From positions 6,973 through 14,111 of the forward strand of contig NZVJ01000083.1 in NCBI GenBank assembly GCA_002701455.1: a DNA stretch of 7,139 nucleotides, given 5' to 3'. Below, in pieces: positions 1-6,043 of this stretch. The notes under the pieces were generated by a model. It was not told the DNA's origin. It saw only the letters and a list, made by a program, of their open reading frames with translations, and searched no databases. Both the position numbers and the translations under genes were made by a program. The DNA is from Rhodospirillaceae bacterium. GTDB lineage: Bacteria; Pseudomonadota; Alphaproteobacteria; Thalassobaculales; Thalassobaculaceae. The stretch's first letter is position 1. The number at the start of each line of letters is the position of its first letter.

Positions 1-422
1 ACAAACCCACCTAAAGGCTCTACCTCGGAGTTAACCATTTGGATAACCTCACCTTGGCTTACTCTTTTAAATTGAGGGAGTGGAAATCTTAGGACACGCG
101 ATAAAAGAGAATACCTGAGGCGACGCAGCATTCGTTCACCAAGCTGTCCCCGAAATACATTTACATAAAACTTAAAACCTCCGTTAACAAAAACTAGGGC
201 TAAAAAGGCTCCACTTAGGATTAATAAATAGTCAATCTGATCGACGGTCATCCCAAAAATTTCTTCTGGAACATCTTTGCCGCCAATTGCTTTATTTATA
301 ATTGTCTTTGGTAAATCCAGTGATAAATAGAGGAACGGAAATGAGATCGCCGTAAGAATCAGGAGTATTATCTGATCCCGTTTGCTGTAACGCCAAATAA
401 ATCCGAAAAGAGTTTTTTCCAT
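1..422 (-). CDS. ABC exporter, N-terminal transmembrane domain (partial, runs off left edge)
   Basis: This is the first 140 codons of a minus-strand gene whose remainder lies beyond the window. The translation starts MEKTLFGFIWRYSKRDQ, followed by a hydrophobic helix at about residues 17-38 and a second at about 63-83. After that comes a basic amphipathic stretch (residues 93-120, with RMLRRLRYSLLSRVLRFPL) and then QGEVIQMVNSEVE. This order of TM1, TM2 and an 'R-LR--L---VL--P---F-----GE----V--E' pattern is the intracellular-loop signature of type I ABC exporters of the MsbA/lipid-exporter class. The nucleotide-binding domain would lie outside the window, so whether it is fused cannot be seen. 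The ATG at 422-420 lacks a clear Shine-Dalgarno. The frame stays open upstream to a TAG at 479-477 and contains a TTG at 431-429, so the exact start is uncertain. It is divergent from the glycosyltransferase operon. Export of that operon's lipid-linked product is a reasonable inference only. Confidence 0.85.
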   Translation of the reverse strand, partial: MEKTLFGFIWRYSKRDQIILLILTAISFPFLYLSLDLPKTIINKAIGGKDVPEEIFGMTVDQIDYLLILSGAFLALVFVNGGFKFYVNVFRGQLGERMLRRLRYSLLSRVLRFPLPQFKRVSQGEVIQMVNSEVEPLGGF

Positions 423-497
423 AAGTTTCAACCAACGTTTTTGATTAAACCGTTCGGTACAAAGAATTAATGTAAACTACCTACTGATGACGGTAAA

Positions 498-521
498 TAT
501 TTTTCAGAGGAGTATTTTTCA
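498..521. repeat. 9-bp direct repeat TATTTTTCA in the divergent promoter region
   Basis: TATTTTTCA occurs at 498-506 and again at 513-521, exactly 15 bases centre to centre with a six-base spacer (GAGGAG). Tandem direct repeats between divergent genes are a common form of binding site for response regulators and other dimeric activators. No regulator gene is visible in the window. The sequence is AT-rich, so chance is a real alternative. Confidence 0.3.
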
Positions 522-569
522 CAAAACCTCCCTTTTTCGAAACTTATAGTGTACATTACCCATCTCCTG

Positions 570-579
570 ATTAGCTAAT
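570..579. repeat. 10-bp perfect palindrome, possible operator
   Basis: ATTAGCTAAT is its own reverse complement. It lies just upstream of, and touching, where the -35 region of the candidate plus-strand promoter would be, a typical position for a regulator site. A 10-bp AT-rich palindrome can also occur by chance in this base composition, so functional assignment is weak. Confidence 0.25.
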
Positions 580-597
580 TCTGTTTTTGTGAACTAC

Positions 598-606
598 TGA
601 TAGAAT
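598..606 (+). promoter_or_regulatory. candidate extended -10 promoter of the glycosyltransferase operon
   Basis: TGA followed by TAGAAT (598-606) matches an extended -10 element (TGn-TATAAT, five of six in the hexamer). The region 16-17 bases upstream (about 578-584, ATTCTGT) is a poor -35, which fits an extended -10 or an activator-dependent promoter. Transcription would begin near 612-614, leaving a leader of roughly 23 bases that contains the ribosome-binding site. It is the only good plus-strand promoter candidate close to the first gene. Assigned by eye. Confidence 0.35.
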
Positions 607-621
607 TGCTCAGGAGACTTT

Positions 622-627
622 AGGAAG
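622..627 (+). promoter_or_regulatory. ribosome-binding site that decides the start of the first glycosyltransferase
   Basis: AGGAAG ends eight bases before the GTG at 636 and seventeen bases before the in-frame ATG at 645. The spacing favours GTG 636. Two further ATGs at 629 and 632 are in another frame that stops after 12 codons. Confidence 0.5.
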
Positions 628-635
628 AATGATGA

Positions 636-1871
636 GTGTCCCTAATGAAAGCAAAAAAGAGTAGCCGTCCCGCTCGCGTCCTCATGTACAGCCACGACAC
701 ACTGGGTCTTGGACACCTAAGGAGATGTCGCGAAATAGCCCACCATTTGGTAGAGTCAAACTCAAGGCTTTCTGTACTTATACTTTCCGGTTCGCCCATA
801 ATAGGCAGTTTCGACTTCAGAACGCGAGTAGATTTTGTAAGAATTCCAGGTGTAATAAAGTTGAGAAACGGTGATTACACTTCTCTGAGTCTCCATCTCA
901 ACATCGAAGAGACTTTAGATTTAAGGGAGTCCATTATAAAACACACGGCCGAAACCTTCGATCCAGATCTATTTATAGTCGACAAGGAGCCGTGGGGCTT
1001 GCGCGGCGAAGTTCGAACTACCATGGAGATGCTACACAAACGCGGAACACCCCTGGTTTTAGGTTTGCGAGACGTTATGGATGAACCAGCAGCACTAGCT
1101 CCAGAATGGGAACGCAAAAATGTATTGCCTGCTTTAGAAGAATTATATGATGAGTTGTGGGTCTACGGGATAAAAGAGATTTGTGATCCTTTCGATGGCA
1201 TAGATCTTCCCGCTACCGTCAAGATTAAAACACGTTATACTGGTTATTTAAAACGGCACGTACCTACCGTTGGTGCCTCTCCACAATTCAATGTTCCAGA
1301 GGATCCGTTCATACTTATCACAGCAGGCGGTGGTGGTGACGGCGAAGGTTTGATGGAATGGGTGCTTCGAGCATACGAATACGACCCAGACCTACCATAC
1401 CCAGCTGTTTTAGTTCTTGGCCCATTTATGTCGCAGGAGAAACAAGCTGAATTTCTAGAAAGAGCTGGCAAATTGGATCGCGTACAAGCAATGACCTTTG
1501 ACGCGAGGATTGAGAGCCTAATGTCGAAAGCCGCTGGTATGGTTTCTATGGGCGGGTATAACACGTTTTGCGAAATACTGTCTTTTGACAAAAGAGCATT
1601 AATAATACCAAGAACTGAGCCAAGGTTAGAACAATATATTAGGGCAAAGCGGGCCGAAGACTTGGGATTGGTAGGCATGTTGGTAGATAACGGAGATCAT
1701 GACCCGAAAGAAATGGCTAAGTCCCTCCGCAAACTACCTAGCCAGCCAAGACCTTCGGAAATTTTGCCGACAGACATTTTAGGTGGATTGCCACAAGTCA
1801 ATCGACTTGCAAAACGTTGGCTCAAAAAGAGCAAGGATCTTAGGAGCATCCCAATGAGACAGAGGGCCTAA
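636..1871 (+). CDS. MurG-like GT-B glycosyltransferase (family 28-type C-terminal domain)
   Basis: A 411-residue cytoplasmic glycosyltransferase of the MurG-like GT-B fold. Near the N-terminus, YSHDTLGLGHLRRCREIA (residues 18-35) carries the glycine-rich G-x-GH loop that in MurG lies at the acceptor/donor cleft. RDVMDEP (145-151) and YTGYL (201-205) follow. The C-terminal domain opens with ILITAGGGGDGEG (226-238), the usual strand-plus-glycine loop, and continues with SMGGYNTFCEIL (304-315) and IPRTEPRLEQYIRA (324-337), matching the MurG-type donor-binding region. It ends in a basic tail of about 40 residues (372-411) that the paralogue at 4901-6043 lacks and that could help membrane contact. 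There is no signal peptide or membrane helix. The start is GTG 636 because of AGGAAG eight bases upstream; ATG 645 is the alternative. It is the first gene of the operon. The sugar and acceptor cannot be inferred. The fold assignment is secure and the reaction is not. Confidence 0.88.
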   Translation: MSLMKAKKSSRPARVLMYSHDTLGLGHLRRCREIAHHLVESNSRLSVLILSGSPIIGSFDFRTRVDFVRIPGVIKLRNGDYTSLSLHLNIEETLDLRESIIKHTAETFDPDLFIVDKEPWGLRGEVRTTMEMLHKRGTPLVLGLRDVMDEPAALAPEWERKNVLPALEELYDELWVYGIKEICDPFDGIDLPATVKIKTRYTGYLKRHVPTVGASPQFNVPEDPFILITAGGGGDGEGLMEWVLRAYEYDPDLPYPAVLVLGPFMSQEKQAEFLERAGKLDRVQAMTFDARIESLMSKAAGMVSMGGYNTFCEILSFDKRALIIPRTEPRLEQYIRAKRAEDLGLVGMLVDNGDHDPKEMAKSLRKLPSQPRPSEILPTDILGGLPQVNRLAKRWLKKSKDLRSIPMRQRA

Positions 1872-1881
1872 TAGTCCTAGC

Positions 1882-3156
1882 ATGCAGATTGAAGAGCAGA
1901 AGTCGCAAATCTCTATTGCAATAGTTTTAAAGGGTTATCCAAGACTTTCTGAAACATTTATAGCGCAAGAAGTTCTGTCTCTTGAGCGAGCTGGATTTTC
2001 CGTAACAATCGTTTCCTTGCGAAATACTACGGATCCACATACCCACCCGGTGCATGAGAAAATCAAAGCGAACATATTATATCTACCAGAGTATCTATTT
2101 AAAGAGCCAGTAAGAGTATTAAAAGCCTGGTGGCATCTCCGCTCAAATTCACGCTACAGGTTTGCCCGCCGGGTATGGTTAAGACACCTCACTCGAGACT
2201 TTACACCAAATCGCGTGAGACGTTGGGGTCAGGCACTAGTTCTTGCATCGGAGTTAGAACCTGGGATCAATCATATTTATGCGCATTTTCTTCATACACC
2301 AGCATCTGTCGCCCACTACACATCTTTATTAACCGGGCGCACTTGGTCAGTTTCATCCCACGCAAAAGATATTTGGTTAACTCCCGAATGGGAAAAGGCA
2401 GAAAAACTTAAGTCCTGCGCTTGGGCCGTGACTTGTACCAAATATGGCTTTATGCATCTTAATGATCTTGCGCCGGGAAAAACACGCCTCAGCTATCATG
2501 GACTCGACACTAAACAGCTTTCACAAATAAATCCCTCAAATATTGAGCAGCAAGCTGGTTCAGATAATCTTTTAAGACTTTTATCCGTCGGAAGAGCTGT
2601 GAAAAAAAAGGGCTTCCCTATACTACTTGAGGCACTAAGCGGAATCCCTGAAAATATTAATTGGCATTGGACTCATATAGGCGGAGGAACAGAACTCAAA
2701 AAGCTCCGGAAATTATCGGATAAATTGGGCCTCTCTAGGAAGGTAACCTGGAGAGGTGCGCAACCCCAAGGCGTGGTATTCGAGGCTTATAAAAACTCTG
2801 ATTTATTTATTATGCCTAGCATTATCGCGACCGATGGGGATAGGGACGGATTGCCAAATGTTTTAATGGAAGCCGCAAGCAAAAAGGTTTGCTGTATAGC
2901 TACTGATTTGCCCGGAATAAAAGAGTTTATTAAACATAATGAGACTGGTTTGATTGTACCCTCTGCAAATTCACAAGAATTAATGCGCAGCATTATAAGC
3001 CTATCTCAAAATCCTGCGAAGCGTGTACGGTTGGCTGAGGCAGCTAATAAATTATTAGCAACAAATTTTTCCCATTCGAAAAATGTCCGGGAAATAATAA
3101 AACTTCTAAGGAGAGAAGTAGACACGAATGGCGAAGTGTTAAAAGATATTCTATGA
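1882..3156 (+). CDS. group 4 glycosyltransferase, WcaL/colanic-acid-type
   Basis: A 424-residue GT-B enzyme that should transfer a sugar from a nucleotide-activated donor, with retention, onto a growing chain in the cytoplasm. The N-terminal domain has KGYPRLSETFIAQEVLSLE (residues 17-35), typical of the WcaL-like exopolysaccharide glycosyltransferases, and later HAKDIW (160-165). The C-terminal donor domain has SVGRAVKKKGF (235-245) with the phosphate-binding pair R238 and K243, then RGAQPQ (291-296). D322-GLPNVLM-E330 is the E-x7-E motif with aspartate in the first position, as in many members of this subgroup, and LPGIKEFI (343-350) closes it. Length is normal for the family. It begins ten bases after the preceding stop with no strong Shine-Dalgarno, so translation is probably coupled. 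Its last four bases overlap the next start. Substrate specificity is unknown. Confidence 0.9.
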   Translation: MQIEEQKSQISIAIVLKGYPRLSETFIAQEVLSLERAGFSVTIVSLRNTTDPHTHPVHEKIKANILYLPEYLFKEPVRVLKAWWHLRSNSRYRFARRVWLRHLTRDFTPNRVRRWGQALVLASELEPGINHIYAHFLHTPASVAHYTSLLTGRTWSVSSHAKDIWLTPEWEKAEKLKSCAWAVTCTKYGFMHLNDLAPGKTRLSYHGLDTKQLSQINPSNIEQQAGSDNLLRLLSVGRAVKKKGFPILLEALSGIPENINWHWTHIGGGTELKKLRKLSDKLGLSRKVTWRGAQPQGVVFEAYKNSDLFIMPSIIATDGDRDGLPNVLMEAASKKVCCIATDLPGIKEFIKHNETGLIVPSANSQELMRSIISLSQNPAKRVRLAEAANKLLATNFSHSKNVREIIKLLRREVDTNGEVLKDIL

Positions 3157-4301
3157 AAATTGCCTTTTACGCACCCTTGAAATCACCTGACTCGCCTATA
3201 CCCTCAGGCGATAGGAAAATGGCTCGCCAATTTATTGCCTGCCTTAGGAGCGAGGGACACGACGTCAGATTGATTAGTCGCCTTAAAAGCAGAGAGGCCA
3301 ATGGGATTCAGCATAAACAAATTATTATTAAAAATCGCAGTGATAAAATTATTGAGCGGTTGGTCAATCGGTACCTTAAAGCTGATAGTTGGCGACCTGA
3401 CGCTTGGTTTACCTACCATATGTTTTATAAAGCACCCGATTGGTTAGGGCCGGCGATTTCTAAAACTCTTAAAATTCCTTACCTTGTAGCCGAAGCATCT
3501 CACGCACCAAAGAGAAAAGAAGGCGGTTGGTCATTCAATCAAAAGCAAGTTGTGTTAGCGCTAAAACACGCGGACGCAATCATTGGGTTAAACAGCAATG
3601 ATGAATATTGCGTAAAACAAGTAATTTCATCCAATTGCTCCTATGAGTTTATTAAACCATTTATGGGCCCTGACGCAGCGCCCTCATGCGGAAACAAACG
3701 AGATTCTCATCGGGAAGAAATTTGCCGAGAATTAAGTCTTTCAAAAAATGAAGTTTTGCTGCTAGCTGTTGGGATGATGAGAGAGGGCGCAAAATTCGAA
3801 TCCTATAAATTGTTGGGGAGAGCTCTTTCTAGACTTAGCACCAGTAAGGCTTGGAGGTTAATTGTTGCTGGAGACGGAAAATGCCGACAAGAAATTGAAA
3901 AATGTTTTGGAAGTGAAACTCTTTTTGTCGGCGCTTTGAAAGAGGATCAACTATTTAGATACTACTGTGCTGCGGATATTTTTGTTTGGCCCGCAGTTCA
4001 AGAAGCCTACGGAATGGCACTTCTAGAGGCTCAATGGCTGGGTCTACCAGCCGTGGCGGGTAATAGCGGAGGCGTGTCAGATATAATAAACGATAAAGTC
4101 ACTGGACTTTTGACACAACCGGGCAATGTAGCGGATTTTAGTTCCAAATTGATCACTCTAATAGAAAATACAGACTATCGAGAACAAATGGGAACCGCAG
4201 CCACAAAAATTACCCGAAATGAGCATTCTTTTGAAATAGCCGCAAAGAAAGTCAATCTCCTAGTAAAAAATTCCTTAAATAGTTATAGAGCAAAAATATG
4301 A
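3153..4301 (+). CDS. group 4 glycosyltransferase
   Basis: A second group 4 GT-B glycosyltransferase of 382 residues, only distantly similar to its upstream neighbour. The start MKIAFYAPLKSPDSPIPSGDR carries the first beta strand and a glycine-containing loop (PSGDRKMAR, residues 17-25) where these enzymes bind the acceptor. The donor domain shows LLAVGMMREGAKF (203-215), with R210 and K214 in the usual phosphate-contacting positions, then VAGDGKCR (238-245) and VGALK (259-263). A canonical E284-AYGMALL-E292 E-x7-E motif and AGNSGGVSDII (302-312) complete it. No signal peptide or membrane segment is visible. It starts inside the previous gene's stop (ATGA at 3153) and its own stop overlaps the phosphatase start (ATGA at 4298), so it sits in a translationally coupled chain. 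The presence of different GT4 enzymes in tandem suggests distinct linkages being made in order. The sugar is unknown. Confidence 0.9.
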   Translation: MKIAFYAPLKSPDSPIPSGDRKMARQFIACLRSEGHDVRLISRLKSREANGIQHKQIIIKNRSDKIIERLVNRYLKADSWRPDAWFTYHMFYKAPDWLGPAISKTLKIPYLVAEASHAPKRKEGGWSFNQKQVVLALKHADAIIGLNSNDEYCVKQVISSNCSYEFIKPFMGPDAAPSCGNKRDSHREEICRELSLSKNEVLLLAVGMMREGAKFESYKLLGRALSRLSTSKAWRLIVAGDGKCRQEIEKCFGSETLFVGALKEDQLFRYYCAADIFVWPAVQEAYGMALLEAQWLGLPAVAGNSGGVSDIINDKVTGLLTQPGNVADFSSKLITLIENTDYREQMGTAATKITRNEHSFEIAAKKVNLLVKNSLNSYRAKI

Positions 4302-4897
4302 GTTCTCATCTTGCTATTCTACGCCACGCAATTACCGATTGGAACCTTGAAGGCAGAATACAGGGGCACACGGATGTCCCATTAAGTGAAACTGGCCGAA
4401 TATCTTTATCAAGCCTTTCTGCTCCTAGTTTCTTACAAAATGTGGAATGGATAACCAGCCCCCTACAACGGGCAACAGAAACGGCAAAAATACTAAATCT
4501 TAATGAAATCCGCACTGACATTCGCTTGATCGAAATGAATTGGGGCGAGTGGGAGGGAAGGAAGCTAAAAGATTTAAGAGAACAGCATGGTGCATCACTA
4601 GCGGAAAATGAAGACCGTGGTCTCGATATGCAACCCCCAGGAGGAGAAACGCCGAGAGACGTCCAAGATCGCCTAAAGCCACTTCTTCAAGAAATAGGAA
4701 AAACCAACAAAACTATTGGCGCAGTTAGCCATAAAGGGGTAATTAGAGCACTTCTTTGCTTGGCAACAGGGTGGAATATGCTCGGCAGGCCGCCAGTGAA
4801 AATAGATTGGAGCTCCATTCAAATCTTTTCTTTGGACGAAAGTGGTTCGCCGAGCCTTTATAAGACAAATTTACCTCTCGAAAAAAGGCAGCTGTGA
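4298..4897 (+). CDS. histidine phosphatase superfamily enzyme (phosphoglycerate mutase-like)
   Basis: A 199-residue branch-1 histidine phosphatase. LRHAITDWNLEGRIQGHTD (residues 8-26) holds the phosphate-binding R9 and the nucleophile H10, with alanine instead of glycine in the RHG triplet, a common variant. SPLQRATETA (54-63) gives the conserved R58, and EMNWGEWEG (79-87) the probable proton donor E79. PPGGET (113-118) precedes VSHKG (143-147) with the second catalytic histidine H145. All catalytic residues are therefore present. Known relatives include alpha-ribazole phosphatase, PhoE-type broad phosphatases and the mycobacterial glucosyl-3-phosphoglycerate phosphatase. The position between glycosyltransferases, overlapping the upstream gene by four bases, argues against a cobalamin role. 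It favours dephosphorylation of a sugar-phosphate or glycosyl-phosphate intermediate of the same pathway; that is inference. True mutase activity is less likely at this short length. Confidence 0.88.
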   Translation: MSSHLAILRHAITDWNLEGRIQGHTDVPLSETGRISLSSLSAPSFLQNVEWITSPLQRATETAKILNLNEIRTDIRLIEMNWGEWEGRKLKDLREQHGASLAENEDRGLDMQPPGGETPRDVQDRLKPLLQEIGKTNKTIGAVSHKGVIRALLCLATGWNMLGRPPVKIDWSSIQIFSLDESGSPSLYKTNLPLEKRQL

Positions 4898-4900
4898 GGA

Positions 4901-6043
4901 ATGGCTACACAAAATATTTTCCTTTATGTACAAAACCTGCTCGGAATAGGCCATCTTCGCCGAGCTGCTGCTATAGCTCGCGCTCTGATCAATATTGGCT
5001 TTGAAGTTAACTTCGTCTCGGGTGGAATTCCCATTCCCAATCTCAACGTTGGCAGCGCTAAATTTCATCAACTCCCGCCCGTACGATCACTTGACCGAAA
5101 TTTTAAAATTCTTGTTGATGAAAATGATCGAGAAATAGATGATCCATGGCGACAAAATCGGCGTGCTAAGTTGCTTAATCTTTTCGAGGAAACAAAACCG
5201 TCCATAGTCATAACTGAACTTTTTCCATTCGGTCGCCGGCAATTTCGTTTTGAATTGATCCCACTGCTTGATCAAGCGCAGGCGGCAAAATGGAAACCCA
5301 AAATAGTCGCTTCCATGAGGGATATTCTTGTTACAAAATCTCGGCGCGATAGAAACATTGAGATTTCGCAAACGCTAACCAAATACTACGACAAAGTCTT
5401 GGTGCATGGTGATAAACAGATTATTACCCTAGAGGAGACATTCCCTTTGAGCCACGAGATAACGCATCTGGTAGACTATACAGGTTACGTTTTAAACCCA
5501 TCAGCTGCAGATAGAGACGCAACCGTTGGTTCAGGTGAAATCATTGTTTCTTTAGGCGGCGGTGCGGTTGGCAGTGATACATTAAAGAAATTATTTAAAA
5601 TCCGCAGTGAAAATTTGTCAGATGACACTCCTTGGCGATTTATTGTTGGACCACACATGCCAAAAAAAATATTACACGAAGTCGAGCGCTTACCTATTAA
5701 AAATACTATCATTGAGCGAATGCGACCAGACCTGCCAAGTATAATTAATCGAGCTCGACTTTCCATTTCGCAGGCGGGATATAACACAGTGGCTGAGGTA
5801 TTGTCCTGCAATACGCCTGCTATTTTAATTCCATATGAAGGAGGAGAGGAGACCGAACAACGCATTAGAGCCGACCTTTTGGCAAAAAGAGGGGCGGTTG
5901 AAGTTGTTTATGAGGATAAATTAGATCCAAACACTTTGGCCAACGCGATTGCGAGAGTCTCGGAAGATCCGGCAAAAACTTCTCTCAAAATAGACTTACA
6001 AGGGGCAGAGAAAACAGCAAAAATTTTGAGCCAAATGATATGA
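4901..6043 (+). CDS. MurG-like GT-B glycosyltransferase, paralogue of the first gene
   Basis: A 380-residue GT-B enzyme clearly related to the product of 636-1871. LLGIGHLRRAAAIARAL (residues 13-29) aligns with the G-x-GHLRR loop of that protein, MRDIL (139-143) with its RDV segment, and YTGYV (193-197) with YTGYL. IIVSLGGGAVGSD (214-226) aligns with its second-domain glycine loop, and SQAGYNTVAEVL (290-301) with SMGGYNTFCEIL. ILIPYEGGEETEQRIRAD (308-325) has the donor-pocket shape of MurG-type enzymes, with the conserved Glu-Gln (E319-Q320). There is no signal peptide or transmembrane segment, so it acts in the cytosol or at the inner leaflet. It begins three bases after the phosphatase stop. 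GAGGA directly abuts the ATG and AAGG lies about 12 bases upstream, so the ribosome-binding site is imperfect and coupling is likely. Its stop overlaps the deacetylase start. Sugar and acceptor are not deducible. Confidence 0.88.
   Translation: MATQNIFLYVQNLLGIGHLRRAAAIARALINIGFEVNFVSGGIPIPNLNVGSAKFHQLPPVRSLDRNFKILVDENDREIDDPWRQNRRAKLLNLFEETKPSIVITELFPFGRRQFRFELIPLLDQAQAAKWKPKIVASMRDILVTKSRRDRNIEISQTLTKYYDKVLVHGDKQIITLEETFPLSHEITHLVDYTGYVLNPSAADRDATVGSGEIIVSLGGGAVGSDTLKKLFKIRSENLSDDTPWRFIVGPHMPKKILHEVERLPIKNTIIERMRPDLPSIINRARLSISQAGYNTVAEVLSCNTPAILIPYEGGEETEQRIRADLLAKRGAVEVVYEDKLDPNTLANAIARVSEDPAKTSLKIDLQGAEKTAKILSQMI

Noticed and set aside
449..458. ACCG-TT-CGGT inverted repeat upstream of the exporter start
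   Set aside because: Four-base-pair stem with a two-base loop, not extendable; too small to call.
469..497. Minus-strand promoter TTTACC, 17-base spacer, TACATT for the exporter
   Set aside because: Only four of six matches in each box, and several equally weak alternatives exist nearby (for example TATAAG at 548-543), so none can be chosen.
507..537. GAGG / CCTC inverted repeat followed by a T run, terminator-like
   Set aside because: The stem is only four base pairs with a 16-base loop, too weak for a rho-independent terminator, and neither neighbouring gene ends here.
535..542. TTTCGAAA palindrome in the intergenic region
   Set aside because: Eight bases, common by chance, with no second copy in the intergenic region.
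629..664. Short frame beginning ATGATG just before the first glycosyltransferase start
   Set aside because: Only 11 codons before a stop, out of frame with the main gene, and the nearest ribosome-binding site fits GTG 636 better.
1244..1678. 144-codon open frame on the minus strand
   Set aside because: It lies wholly inside the first glycosyltransferase, whose plus-strand motifs are clear. The translation shows no domain, and no ribosome-binding site stands out; it is a shadow frame.
2130..2411. 93-codon plus-strand frame within the first group 4 glycosyltransferase
   Set aside because: It overlaps a well-supported gene in another frame and has low-plausibility composition.
4298..4897. Assignment of the phosphatase as cobC (alpha-ribazole phosphatase)
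   Set aside because: Catalytic motifs fit the whole superfamily and no cobalamin gene is present; context points to glycan metabolism.
5485..5865. 126-codon open frame on the minus strand
   Set aside because: Antisense to the donor domain of the second MurG-like enzyme, with no recognisable motif.
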